Origin: Devosia sp. ZB163
GTDB lineage: Bacteria > Pseudomonadota > Alphaproteobacteria > Rhizobiales > Devosiaceae
Assembly (NCBI RefSeq): GCF_028613635.1
Contig: NZ_JAQRMY010000004.1
Location: 515,182 to 579,181, forward strand
Length of the DNA: 64,000 nucleotides
Reading direction: 5' to 3'
Each line of letters begins with the position of its first letter. Position 1 is the stretch's first letter. Under the pieces are notes generated by a model. It saw only the letters and a program-made list of their open reading frames with translations. It searched no databases and was not told where the DNA came from. A program made the position numbers and the translations under genes. This document shows positions 1-8,117 of the stretch, piece by piece.

Positions 1-2
1 TC

Positions 3-1250
3 ATGCAGGCCGATAGCATCGTTCTTGGCGCAGGGATCGTGGGCGTCAGCGTGGCGGTGCACCTGCAGATGCGGGGCAGGGCGACCGTGCTGGTGGACAG
101 GCGCGGGGCCGGGGAGGAGACCTCCTACGGCAATGCCGGGCTCATCCAGCGCGAAGGGGTGATGCCGCATCCTTTTCCGCAGGGGATCGACAAGCTGCTG
201 ACCTACGGTCTCAACAACCGTACGGACATGCACTACCACCTCGCAGCGCTGCCGCGGATCGCGCCGTTCCTCGCGCGATACTGGTGGAACTCCCGCTCAG
301 ACAACTACCTCAGGATCGTGCGCGACTATGCTCCGCTGATCGCGGCCTCGATCAGCGAGCACGCGCCGCTGATCGAGAAGTCGGGCGCCGGGCACCTGAT
401 CGAGAAGAAGGGCTGGTACCAGCTCTATCGCGATGCGGCGATGCGCGACGACGCCTTCGGCAAGGCCGAATGGATGAGCCGCGAGTTCGGCGTGCGGCAC
501 GAGAAACTCACCGGAGCGGAGATGGTGCGGCGCGAACCGGGGCTGGGCGTGCCGCTGGAGGGGGCGCTGCACTGGACCGACCCGTGGAGCGTCCGCGATC
601 CGGGCGGGCTGGTGGTGAAGTATCGCGAACTGTTCGAATCGCTTGGAGGCCGGACGGTGACCGGCGAGGCGCTCGGCCTCGAGCAGCACGGCGCGGCCTG
701 GCGTGTCGGTACGTCCGACGGCCTTGTCGAGGCCAAGGACGCGGTGATTGCGCTCGGTCCGTGGGCAGGCGACCTGACGAGCCTGCTGGGCTATCGGCTG
801 CCGCTCGGCGTGAAACGCGGCTACCACATGCACTATGTGCAACCGGCACGGAACCCGCTGACGAACTGGATTCTCGACGCCTCATACGGCTACCTGCTGA
901 CCCCGATGGTGCGCGGCATCCGGCTGACCAGCGGCGCCGAGTTCGCGCTGCGCGACGCGCCGTCCACGCCGGTGCAGATCGATCGGGACGAACCGGAGGC
1001 GCGGGAACTCTTCCCGGGCCTGGGCGAGCGGCTCGATGCCGAACCCTGGCGTGGGGCACGGCCGGCGACACCGGACATGATGCCGATCATCGGGCCGGCG
1101 CCGCGCCACAAGGGATTGTGGTTCGCATTCGGGCATGCTCACCACGGGCTGACGCTCGGACCGGCAACGGGCCGGCTGATCGCCGAGATGATCACCGGCG
1201 AGGCTCCGTTCGTGAATCCCACGGCATTTTCCCCCAGGCGTTTCGGGTAA
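3..1250 (+). CDS. FAD-dependent oxidoreductase, D-amino-acid dehydrogenase (DadA)-like
   Basis: The 415-residue protein opens with a dinucleotide-binding fold (GAGIVG at residues 9-14) and carries the DAO-family pattern ETSYGNAGLIQREG around residues 39-52. The C-terminal region has the closing FAD contact RGARPATPDMMPIIGP. This family oxidises D-amino acids or related amines and passes electrons to a membrane quinone. The ATG lies two bases from the window edge, so its ribosome site cannot be judged, but the Rossmann motif sits at the normal distance from the first Met and the protein looks complete. Substrate is unknown; a glycine oxidase-like role is also possible. The next gene, terC, has its own leader. 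Confidence 0.85.
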   Translation: MQADSIVLGAGIVGVSVAVHLQMRGRATVLVDRRGAGEETSYGNAGLIQREGVMPHPFPQGIDKLLTYGLNNRTDMHYHLAALPRIAPFLARYWWNSRSDNYLRIVRDYAPLIAASISEHAPLIEKSGAGHLIEKKGWYQLYRDAAMRDDAFGKAEWMSREFGVRHEKLTGAEMVRREPGLGVPLEGALHWTDPWSVRDPGGLVVKYRELFESLGGRTVTGEALGLEQHGAAWRVGTSDGLVEAKDAVIALGPWAGDLTSLLGYRLPLGVKRGYHMHYVQPARNPLTNWILDASYGYLLTPMVRGIRLTSGAEFALRDAPSTPVQIDRDEPEARELFPGLGERLDAEPWRGARPATPDMMPIIGPAPRHKGLWFAFGHAHHGLTLGPATGRLIAEMITGEAPFVNPTAFSPRRFG

Positions 1251-1396
1251 CTGCCGCATTTTGTCGCTGGATGGGGGCTTGAAGCTGGCAAAACACTCGC
1301 TACGTTCAGCGGGCGGTTACCGGGCCCCTCTGACGGCGGCGTTTCTAAGCCCCGTGATGTCGGAACTGCTCCAACGTTTTCATGGAGAGGTCCGGC

Positions 1397-2416
1397 ATGG
1401 ATATGCTGCTCAGCGCCCTGATGGGCGACTTCCTTGGTACTCCCGTCTACTTCTGGGTGGCGTTCCTCGCCATCGTCATTGGCCTCTTGGTCTTCGACCT
1501 GGGCATCCTCAACCGCAACGCGCATGAGATCTCCGCCAAGGAGAGCCTGACGCTCTATGCGGGCTACGTCTTCGTCGCGGTGCTGTTCGGCATCTGGGTC
1601 TGGTTCAGCCGCGGTGCCGAAGCCGGGCTCGAGTTCTACACCGGCTACCTGATCGAGCAGAGCCTCGCGATGGACAACATGTTCGTCATCGCGACGATCT
1701 TCAGCTTCCTCGCCATCCCGCGCATCTACCAGCACAGGGTGCTCTTCTGGGGTATCCTGGGCGTGATCGTGTTCCGCGCGGTCTTGATCGGTCTCGGCGC
1801 GGCGCTGGTGCACTCGTTCAGCTGGGTCCTGGTGCTGTTCGGCGCGTTCCTGATCTTCACTGGCGTCAGGCTGTTTACGCACAAGGACGAAGAGCATCAC
1901 ATCGAGGCCAACCCGATCCTCAAGTTCCTGCGCAAGCACTTCCGGATCTCGGACAAGATCGACAGCCACCACTTCCTGACCAAGCTGCCGGACACCAAGA
2001 CCGGCAAGATCGTGACCTTCCTCACGCCGCTCGGTGTCGCCCTGATCATGGTCGAGACCGTCGACCTGATCTTCGCCGTCGACTCCGTGCCGGCGGTGTT
2101 CGCGGTCACGCAGGACACGTTCATCGTCTACACGTCGAACATCTTCGCCATCCTCGGCCTGCGTGCGCTCTACTTCGCGCTGGCGGCGGCGATGAACCGC
2201 TTCCGCTACCTGCAGGTCTCGCTGGCCATCGTGCTGGTGCTGATCGGCGCGAAGGTGGCCCTGGTACCGTTCGGCGTGAAGATCGACACGCTCCTGTCGC
2301 TGGTGGTGACGATCGGCGTGCTTGCGGGCGGCGTGCTCTACTCGCTGTGGAAGACGCGCGGCGAGCCCGAGGCAAATGCCGAGGAAGCGCCGCATCAGGG
2401 CCGTATCGAACCCTGA
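1397..2416 (+). CDS. TerC/Alx family integral membrane protein
   Basis: The protein has 339 residues and at least seven hydrophobic segments. The TerC signatures are present: EQSLAMDNMFV in an early helix and ETVDLIFAVDSVPAVFAVT in a later one, with the conserved acidic residues thought to bind a cation. Characterised relatives (Alx, MntP-linked TerC) export manganese or support metallation of secreted enzymes. An in-frame ATG lies 15 bases upstream, but GGAGAGG six bases before the chosen ATG fits this start better. The 146-base leader was searched by eye for a yybP-ykoY (manganese) riboswitch and none was convincing. A hairpin follows the stop codon, shared with the convergent neighbour. 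Confidence 0.9.
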   Translation: MDMLLSALMGDFLGTPVYFWVAFLAIVIGLLVFDLGILNRNAHEISAKESLTLYAGYVFVAVLFGIWVWFSRGAEAGLEFYTGYLIEQSLAMDNMFVIATIFSFLAIPRIYQHRVLFWGILGVIVFRAVLIGLGAALVHSFSWVLVLFGAFLIFTGVRLFTHKDEEHHIEANPILKFLRKHFRISDKIDSHHFLTKLPDTKTGKIVTFLTPLGVALIMVETVDLIFAVDSVPAVFAVTQDTFIVYTSNIFAILGLRALYFALAAAMNRFRYLQVSLAIVLVLIGAKVALVPFGVKIDTLLSLVVTIGVLAGGVLYSLWKTRGEPEANAEEAPHQGRIEP

Positions 2417-2430
2417 TCCTGCCCATCGGG

Positions 2431-2459
2431 CGGCGTCACGCGACGATGTCGTGACGCCG
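2431..2459. terminator. Hairpin between convergent terC and a small secreted-protein gene
   Basis: The arms CGGCGTCACG and CGTGACGCCG form a perfect 10-bp inverted repeat around a nine-base loop. It follows the terC stop by 15 bases and overlaps the last codons of the opposing gene. There is no clear T-tract, so termination is inferred from position and stem strength. Confidence 0.5.
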
Positions 2460-2819
2460 TTCGAGATAGAGCGCGAAGCCCGTGGCGGTGCCGATGCGCG
2501 TCTCCACGGCCCAGGCGTCGTAGCGCTGCTCCCCGCGGACCATGATGCCGAGCTCGCGGACATCGACGATGAAGCCGGTCGGCGCGATTGCGGCGCAGAC
2601 CGGCTCATTCTTTTCATTTCGACGCGCCATGAAGTTGGCATAGACGATCGCCGGATCATCCGCCGTGGCGATGGCGAGCACCTCGAAATAGGTGTCGCAG
2701 AAGATCGTACGGGTGAACTCGGGGTCGACGAACGTGTGGGTGGTTCCTTCGCCGGGGGGCTGGGCCAGGCCGGTGGCGGGAAGCAAGGCGAAGCCCAAGG
2801 CGAGAAGCGCGGCTTTCAT
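2436..2819 (-). CDS. Small secreted protein of unknown function
   Basis: The 127-residue product begins with a typical signal peptide (MKAALLALGFALLPATGLAQ), so it is probably periplasmic. The mature part is about 107 residues with two cysteines that could form a disulfide. No family was recognised. AAAGGAGG lies six bases before the ATG, supporting the start. It is a single gene, convergent with terC. Confidence 0.7.
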   Translation of the reverse strand: MKAALLALGFALLPATGLAQPPGEGTTHTFVDPEFTRTIFCDTYFEVLAIATADDPAIVYANFMARRNEKNEPVCAAIAPTGFIVDVRELGIMVRGEQRYDAWAVETRIGTATGFALYLERRHDIVA

Positions 2820-3016
2820 GACGCCTCCTTTCGGAACGAGGACGTTCCTGTCGTCGTCTGAAGCGACACCGGGGCACGGCCGGGAGGGAAACCGAGCCCC
2901 GGGCGCTGCTCCCTAACAGCGGGACCGGAGGTCGGGTTGCGCAAGGGCGCAATCACGGCTTCGCGATGTACTGCGCTGGATGGCGCGCAAGGTTGGTGCT
3001 GCTTGCGGTCAGCGTG

Positions 3017-3598
3017 CTAGGGCCGGACGATCTCGACGATGAGCGTGCCGGCCGGCAGCGGGGTGAGCAGTTCGGCCTCGGGCCGTTGCAGGAACAGCCA
3101 ATCGGCCCACTGATCGGGGCGCAGGACGCAGACCTGCCGATCATGAACGGGCTCTATATCCGGGCCGGGCGGGGCGGTGAGCATGGTAAAGCTGAGCGCG
3201 CCATCCGCATCCTCGCTCCAGAGGCCCGCTATGCCCATCACCGGCGAATCCTTGAGGCGGAGCCGGTGCTTGGTCTTGGGGGATTTCGAGCCGGTGAACT
3301 CAAAGAATCCTGACAGCACGATGATGCAGCGCTTCGAGCCATCGAAATGCCTCCCATCGGACCGGAAGTTGAACACCGGCGCCGCCTTGGGCCGCGGCGC
3401 GGGCCACCCGAACCGCATGAGCACAAGCTCGACACCATTGCCGGCAGCGCGGAGCACCGGCCCCATGTCGCCGATGCGGATGTTGTCGGACTGCGGGAGG
3501 TCAGATTCTGACTCAGACGCGGGTGTCGCCAGCTCCGCAGCGCGGACGGCGTCGCGGTACTGGGCATAGGTGACGAGCTGCTCGTAGGAGTTGCACAT
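3017..3598 (-). CDS. SRAP (YedK/HMCES) family abasic-site DNA-protein crosslink protein
   Basis: This family covalently caps abasic sites in single-stranded DNA through the N-terminal cysteine exposed after removal of Met. The expected residues are present: Cys2, Asn77 in PVFNFRSD, Glu100 in GFFEF, and His152 in the VHDRQ motif. The 193-residue length is near the low end for bacterial members (about 220). The N-terminal loop at residues 25-40 is rich in Ser and Glu and looks lineage-specific. It stands alone between a secreted-protein gene and a flavoprotein gene; no SOS box was identified. Confidence is high for the family and moderate for activity. Confidence 0.9.
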   Translation of the reverse strand: MCNSYEQLVTYAQYRDAVRAAELATPASESESDLPQSDNIRIGDMGPVLRAAGNGVELVLMRFGWPAPRPKAAPVFNFRSDGRHFDGSKRCIIVLSGFFEFTGSKSPKTKHRLRLKDSPVMGIAGLWSEDADGALSFTMLTAPPGPDIEPVHDRQVCVLRPDQWADWLFLQRPEAELLTPLPAGTLIVEIVRP

Positions 3599-3637
3599 GG
3601 AGGCTGAGGCTACTCCGAGGGTGTAGTCGCTGGAAGG

Positions 3638-4660
3638 CTACCTCCACCCCAGCGCCGGGGCCACGTGCTTGAGGATGCTTTCGATGGCGTGGGCGTTGTA
3701 GGCGACGCCGAGCTGGTTGGGGACGGTGAGGAGTAGGGTGTCGGCGGCGGCGATGGCCGTGTCTTCTTTCAGCTGTTCGATGAGCTTGTCGGGCTCGGCG
3801 GCGTAGCTGCGGCCGAAGACGGCCTGTTTGCCGGGTTCGATGTAGCCGAAGTGGTCCTGGCTCTCGCCGTCGCCGCCGAAATAGTTGCGGTCGAGGTCGT
3901 TGACGATGGCGAAGATGGAGCGGCTGACCGACACGCGGGGCGCGCGCTCGTGGCCGGCCTCCTTCCAGGCGGCGCGGTAGGCTGCGATCTGCTCGGCCTG
4001 CTGGACGTGGAACGGCTTGTCGGATTCGGCCATGACGAGGGTCGAACTCTGCAGGTTCATGCCCATCTTGCCGGTCCATTGTGCGGTCGGCGTTGTCGCC
4101 GCGCCCCACCAGATGCGATCGCGCAGGCCGGGGGAGTGCGGCTCGAGGCGGAGCAGCCCGGGCGGGTTGGGGAACATCGGGCGCGGATTGGGCTCGGCGA
4201 AGCCCTTGCCCTGGATGATGTCGAGAAACACTTCAGCGTGGCGGCGGGCCATGTCTGCGTCGGTCTCGCCCTCGGCCGGGGCATAACCGAAGTAGCGCCA
4301 GCCTTCGATCACCTGTTCAGGCGAACCGCGGCTGATACCGAGCTGCAGCCGGCCGCCGGCAATGAGATCGGCCGAACCGGCGTCCTCGGCCATGTAGAGC
4401 GGGTTCTCGTAGCGCATGTCGATGACGGCGGTGCCGATCTCGATGCGGTTCGTGCGCGCGCCGACCGCGGCGAGCAGCGGGAAGGGGGAGGCGAGCTGGC
4501 GCGCAAAGTGATGGACGCGGAAGTAGGCGCCGTCCGCGCCGAGTTCCTCGGCCGCGACCGCTAGCTCGATCGACTGGAGCAGAGTGTCGGCAGCGGAGCG
4601 GGTCTGCGAGTGGGGCGAGGGCGTCCAGTGGCCGAAGGAGAGAAAGCCGATCTTCTTCAT
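3638..4660 (-). CDS. LLM-class (luciferase-like) flavin-dependent oxidoreductase
   Basis: The 340-residue protein has the bacterial-luciferase-like TIM-barrel pattern: FLSFGHW at the N-terminus, the ELGADGAYFRVHHF helix, then RIEIGTAVIDMRYENPLYMAEDAGSADLIAGGR, typical of the group related to LuxA/alkanal monooxygenases. Such enzymes use reduced FMN and oxygen, or F420 in some actinobacteria, for oxidation or oxidative cleavage. No partner flavin reductase is adjacent and the substrate is unknown. The C-terminus ends soon after the last barrel strand, as is usual for the group. Confidence 0.85.
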   Translation of the reverse strand: MKKIGFLSFGHWTPSPHSQTRSAADTLLQSIELAVAAEELGADGAYFRVHHFARQLASPFPLLAAVGARTNRIEIGTAVIDMRYENPLYMAEDAGSADLIAGGRLQLGISRGSPEQVIEGWRYFGYAPAEGETDADMARRHAEVFLDIIQGKGFAEPNPRPMFPNPPGLLRLEPHSPGLRDRIWWGAATTPTAQWTGKMGMNLQSSTLVMAESDKPFHVQQAEQIAAYRAAWKEAGHERAPRVSVSRSIFAIVNDLDRNYFGGDGESQDHFGYIEPGKQAVFGRSYAAEPDKLIEQLKEDTAIAAADTLLLTVPNQLGVAYNAHAIESILKHVAPALGWR

Positions 4661-4740
4661 GGGTATGCGCCGGGGTTCCTGGTTGCGTCGGTCAACGGCG
4701 GTACTCCTTTCCTCGGGACGACGCCACAGCTGTCACGCAG

Positions 4741-5184
4741 CAGTCATCGCGCGGGGAGATCGACTGGCTGAGGGCGCGGCTGGCTGAGGCCATGGACCGG
4801 CCGGTGATCGTAATTCTCCATCACAATGCCAATGCGCTCCATATCGGCTCGGACGACATCCGCATGCTGGAGCCCGATGCGTTCATCGCTACGCTGAAGA
4901 CGCATCCGGATGTCCGGCAGGTCATCGCCGGGCATGTGCACCTGACTTCGACCGCAACCTGGCGGGGGCTGCCGTTCACGACGCTGGCCGGTGGGCACTA
5001 CTCGGTGAGCTTCAACGTCGACCAGCCATCGGCTCCGATCCGCCGGCTGAGGGGGCCGGGGCAGATGGCGGTCGTAGTCGGCACCGAGGAGCGGACGACC
5101 GTGTTGTTCGACGATTTCATCGATGGGAACGGCGAGATCGTCCTCGCGCAGCAGGCGCCTGAGGTCGAGGCCGAGGTGGCCTGA
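4741..5184 (+). pseudogene. Remnant of a calcineurin-like metallophosphoesterase (C-terminal part)
   Basis: The reading frame encodes a recognisable C-terminal third of a CpdA/Icc-type phosphodiesterase: GEIDWLRARLAEAMDRPVIVILHHN, then HPDVRQVIAGHVHLT, the last metal-binding strand. The N-terminal half with the D-x-H and GDxxD metal ligands is missing; upstream the frame stays open but reads as unrelated sequence, partly over the start of the opposite-strand gene. An ATG at 4792 could in principle start a 130-residue product, but it lacks half of the active site. The HHN in place of the usual HHPP is another sign of decay. A strong terminator follows. Confidence 0.7.
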
Positions 5185-5203
5185 GGCCTTCTGCCGGCAA
5201 TGG

Positions 5204-5229
5204 AAAAGGGGCCCTGAGTGGCCCCTTTT
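5204..5229. terminator. Bidirectional Rho-independent terminator
   Basis: The perfect repeat AAAAGGGGCC / GGCCCCTTTT encloses a six-base loop (CTGAGT). It gives a GC stem with a T-run on both strands, and lies between the phosphoesterase remnant and the convergent MFS gene. Confidence 0.9.
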
Positions 5230-5238
5230 GATACTCGG

Positions 5239-6468
5239 TCAGGCCGGTTGAAGCGTGCCGGGCTGGTCGTCGCTCGTCTTCCTTGGCGGTGGAAAGGCGA
5301 GGGCCATTGCGGCTGCTGCGAGGCCGACCGCGGCCGAGGCGATGTAGAGCCAGTGGTAGGTGCCGAAGGTGTCGTAGAGCCAGCCACCGCCGAGCGGGCC
5401 GAAGGCCATGCCGATGCTCGAGGTCATGGTCGCGGCGCCGAGCACGGTGCCCATCACGTTCGGACCGAAGTAGTCGCGGGCGATCACGGCGTAGAGGGGC
5501 ATGACGCCGCCATAGGCCATGCCGAGAACGACGGCGAGCATGTAGAAGTGCGGCAGTTCGGACACGTAGATGTAGGAGTAGATGCCGATCGCCTGGAGGG
5601 CGAGGCCGGCGACCAATACGCGGCGGACGCCAAGGCGATCCGCCAGTGTGCCGAAGATCACGCGGCCAAAAAGCCCGGCGACGCCTTCGACGCTGTAGAT
5701 GCTCGCAGCGGCAAGAGCGGGGGCGCCGCAGAGCATGGCGTAGCTCACGGTGTGGAAGATCGGGCCCGAATGGGCGGCGCAGCACAAAAAGAAGGTGGTG
5801 GCCAGAACGATGAACTGCGGGGTGCGGAGCACCGAGCCCATCGAGCTGCGCCTGGCAGGAGCAGTCGCTTCGCCGGGGGCCTCGGGCGTGGGGCCTGCCA
5901 GGACGGCTGGAGCGCGGCGGATGAGCAGGCTTGCCGGGATGACGACGACCAGCGCGCCGATAGCGATCATCAGCATGGCACTGCGCCAACCGTACTGCCC
6001 GATGAGGACGCTGGCGAATGGAGTGATGACCATCGGGGCGACGCCGCCGCCGATGGACACAAGAGACACGGCCAGGCTGCGGTTCTTGTCGAACCAGCCG
6101 AGCGTCGTCGAGATGATCGGTGCGAAGAAGGCACCACCGGAGGCGCCGACGAGTCCGCCGTAGGCGAACTGGAAGACCAGAAGGTCGCGTGCCTGGCTGG
6201 CGAGAACGAGTCCCGCGCCGAGGAGAAGGGCGGCCATGAGGACCACGGGCCGCGCGCCGATCCGGTCGCTGAGCGTGCCCCAGCCGAAGCCGGCGACGCC
6301 CATCACGATGAATCCGACTGTCATGGCTCCGGAGATTCCGGCATGGGACCAGCCGGTTTCGTCGGCAATGGGTTGCAGGTAGACGGGCAACGAGAACATG
6401 GCGCCCATCGCCAGACAGGTGATGACTGCGCCGGCCGCGACGACGACCCAGCCGTATCGGGAATTCAT
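5239..6468 (-). CDS. MFS transporter, oxalate/formate-antiporter-like (OFA) group
   Basis: The 409-residue product has about twelve hydrophobic segments with a central hydrophilic loop near residues 190-210. GWGTLSDRIGARP between the second and third helices and GRVIFGTLADRLGVRRVL in the second half are the repeated MFS loop motifs. The NSRYGWVVVAAG start and the overall pattern fit the OFA/monocarboxylate group, but the substrate cannot be read from sequence. AGGAGG lies five bases before this ATG, so an ATG 51 bases further upstream was not used. The gene is divergent from an HxlR regulator, with palindromic sites between them, which suggests local control. Confidence 0.85.
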   Translation of the reverse strand: MNSRYGWVVVAAGAVITCLAMGAMFSLPVYLQPIADETGWSHAGISGAMTVGFIVMGVAGFGWGTLSDRIGARPVVLMAALLLGAGLVLASQARDLLVFQFAYGGLVGASGGAFFAPIISTTLGWFDKNRSLAVSLVSIGGGVAPMVITPFASVLIGQYGWRSAMLMIAIGALVVVIPASLLIRRAPAVLAGPTPEAPGEATAPARRSSMGSVLRTPQFIVLATTFFLCCAAHSGPIFHTVSYAMLCGAPALAAASIYSVEGVAGLFGRVIFGTLADRLGVRRVLVAGLALQAIGIYSYIYVSELPHFYMLAVVLGMAYGGVMPLYAVIARDYFGPNVMGTVLGAATMTSSIGMAFGPLGGGWLYDTFGTYHWLYIASAAVGLAAAAMALAFPPPRKTSDDQPGTLQPA

Positions 6469-6549
6469 GGCAACCTCCTCAGGGACACTCTGCCTCCTAG
6501 ACGAAGGGGAGGCCGTCAAATCGACATACGTTACGCACTTAAGCGATGG

Positions 6550-6577
6550 CTTAACTAACGCTCTTCCGATAGTTAAG
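6550..6577. promoter_or_regulatory. Inverted repeat in the MFS/hxlR divergent promoter region
   Basis: CTTAACTA and TAGTTAAG form a perfect 8-bp inverted repeat with a 12-base spacer, about 80 bases upstream of the MFS start. It differs in sequence from the two related sites nearer the regulator gene. A role as a second operator or promoter element is inferred. Confidence 0.4.
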
Positions 6578-6594
6578 TCAATGCCTCAGTTTAA

Positions 6595-6615
6595 CTGCTT
6601 GTGAAGTGCAAGTGG
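6595..6615. promoter_or_regulatory. Candidate HxlR operator, copy 1
   Basis: CTGCTTG and CAAGTGG frame the seven-base spacer TGAAGTG. The unit is an imperfect copy of the perfect site 37 bases downstream, and both share the TTG(T)nAAGTGCAA core typical of winged-helix dimers. Confidence 0.55.
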
Positions 6616-6631
6616 TTTACCGTGAGCTAAA

Positions 6632-6652
6632 CCGCTTGTAAAGTGCAAGCGG
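6632..6652. promoter_or_regulatory. Candidate HxlR operator, copy 2 (perfect)
   Basis: CCGCTTG and CAAGCGG are perfect arms around the spacer TAAAGTG. The site ends only 13 bases before the regulator's start codon, so binding would block its own expression (inferred autoregulation). Confidence 0.6.
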
Positions 6653-6665
6653 AATGGAGTTGCGC

Positions 6666-7247
6666 ATGGATCGGCGTTCGGGCTGTCCCATAAACCTGTC
6701 AGTTGAAGTGCTAGGCGACAAATGGAGCCTGGTGGTGTTGCGCGACATCATGTTCGGCAACCTCCGGACCTATCGCGACCTGCATGGGAACTCGCTCGAG
6801 GGGATCGCCACCAACATCCTGGCTGACCGGCTGAAGCGGCTGACAGAGGAGGGGCTGGTGACGAGTGCGCCTGATCCTGCTCACAAGCAGCGTACGATCT
6901 ACAGCCTGACCGAGAAGGCGATTGAACTGATGCCTGTCATGGTCGCGCTCGGCAACTGGGGCGTTCGCCATCTGCGGGCGGCACCGGAGCTGGCGGCGCG
7001 CTCGATCGCGCTCCAGGAGGGTGGCCCCCCGATGTGGGAGGATTTCATGGACGAGTTGCGTCATCTGCATCTGGGCGCGCAGCAACCGAAGAGGTCGGTG
7101 CTGGCCGAACTGAACCGGGATGGACGCTGGCAAGTCGATAGCGGGTGGGTAAGCTCCCTTCGCATAGTGGAGTCGCTGGACGGCCCCACCGATGAGGGGC
7201 CGGTCGTGAGCCGTTTCGGGCCTTGTCAGGAAAGGAGGGGCTCTTGA
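6666..7247 (+). CDS. HxlR family transcriptional regulator
   Basis: The 193-residue protein carries the HxlR winged helix: CPINLSVEVLGDKWSLVVLRDIMFG, then a helix ending ATNILADRLKRLTEEGLV and the wing with HKQRTIYSLTEKA. The Cys at about residue 7 is the conserved cysteine that in some relatives senses quinones or aldehydes. GGAG six bases before the ATG favours this start over an ATG 12 bases earlier that abuts the operator. The tail of about 70 residues after the winged helix is longer than in minimal members. It is divergent from the MFS gene, its probable target. Confidence 0.9.
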   Translation: MDRRSGCPINLSVEVLGDKWSLVVLRDIMFGNLRTYRDLHGNSLEGIATNILADRLKRLTEEGLVTSAPDPAHKQRTIYSLTEKAIELMPVMVALGNWGVRHLRAAPELAARSIALQEGGPPMWEDFMDELRHLHLGAQQPKRSVLAELNRDGRWQVDSGWVSSLRIVESLDGPTDEGPVVSRFGPCQERRGS

Positions 7248-7257
7248 GCTCCTCCTT
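7232..7257. terminator. Hairpin between convergent hxlR-like and VOC genes
   Basis: AAGGAGGGGCTC and GAGCTCCTCCTT can pair over 11 of 12 positions with one G-U. The very short loop means the inner pairs would open. It overlaps the end of the regulator gene and precedes the stop of the opposing gene. Confidence 0.5.
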
Positions 7258-7265
7258 GCTCTCGG

Positions 7266-7685
7266 TCAGGCGTTGCCGGCGCCTGCGATGTTGACCATCC
7301 AGGGCGTGCCGTACTTGTCGGTCAGCATCCCGAAGCTGTCTCCCCAAGGGGCTTTTTCGAGCGGCATCATGATGTTGCCGCCGGCGGAGAGCTTGCTCCA
7401 GTAGCCGCGGAGCTCGGCGTCGTTGTCGCCGCTCAGCGATACGGTCATGGTGTTGCCAGCCGTGAATGGCATGCCGGGCGGCGTGTCGGCACCCATCAGC
7501 CAGTAGCCGTTCGGCGCCTCGAGCTGCGAGTGCATAACCTTGTCCTTGTCGGCAGGATCGTGCGGCATGCCGCCTTCGGCGAAAGTGCTGACGGTGAGCT
7601 CGCCACCGAACACAGACTTGTAGAATTCCATGGCCTCGCGGGCGTTGCCGTCGAAGCTGAGATAGGGATTGAGGCGCGTCGGCAT
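7266..7685 (-). CDS. VOC family protein (PhnB/glyoxalase-like)
   Basis: The 139-residue protein matches the PhnB-like VOC fold: MPTRLNPYLSFDGNAREAMEFYKSVFGGEL, a middle strand VMHSQLEAPNGYWLMGADTP, and the end APWGDSFGMLTDKYGTPWMVNI. These proteins are common in bacteria and few have a known reaction. AGGAGG five bases before the ATG fixes the start, rejecting an upstream in-frame ATG. No operon partner is visible. Confidence 0.88.
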   Translation of the reverse strand: MPTRLNPYLSFDGNAREAMEFYKSVFGGELTVSTFAEGGMPHDPADKDKVMHSQLEAPNGYWLMGADTPPGMPFTAGNTMTVSLSGDNDAELRGYWSKLSAGGNIMMPLEKAPWGDSFGMLTDKYGTPWMVNIAGAGNA

Positions 7686-7803
7686 TGTGGTCCTCCTACG
7701 TTGCGGGCCAGACCGTAGCGACGCGGCGTGACCGGATATTGACGCGGTGGGCGGCAATCGACGTAGGCTGCGCCATGCATCAAGCCGACCGGAGGGCAGG
7801 GCG

Positions 7804-8115
7804 ATGGAGCTCAGTTTCAGTGCTGTCGTGATCGAGTGGCGCGGACCTGCGCCGTTCTTCTATGCCCGGATACCGCCTGAGATCGGGGCCGAGATCGGCA
7901 AGGTGAAGCGGGCCGCGAGCTATGGCTGGGGCGTGATCCCGGTTGAGGCGACGATCGAGGGCGTGACCTTCGAGACGTCGCTCTTTCCCAAGGGCGATAC
8001 CTACTTGTTGCCGCTCAAGGACGCAGTGCGCAGGCGGATCGGGGTGACGGTGGACGACGAGGTGAGCGTCGAGATGACGATCGGCCGGGCCCGCATGCGC
8101 GAGCCCGACCTCTAG
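7804..8115 (+). CDS. DUF1905 domain protein
   Basis: The 103-residue product fits the small DUF1905 beta-barrel: FSAVVIEWRGPAPFFYARIP, KRAASYGWGVIPVEATIEG and the end VTVDDEVSVEMTIGR. Function is unknown; members are often cytoplasmic single-domain proteins, sometimes with a YdeI-like extension that is absent here. GGAGGGCAGG lies directly upstream of the ATG. It is convergent with the ChaC-like gene, with only two bases between the stops. Confidence 0.8.
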   Translation: MELSFSAVVIEWRGPAPFFYARIPPEIGAEIGKVKRAASYGWGVIPVEATIEGVTFETSLFPKGDTYLLPLKDAVRRRIGVTVDDEVSVEMTIGRARMREPDL

Positions 8116-8117
8116 CG

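Noticed and set aside
1251-1396. Possible yybP-ykoY (Mn2+) riboswitch before terC
   Set aside because: TerC/Alx genes often carry one, but the conserved core sequences of that riboswitch could not be found in this leader.
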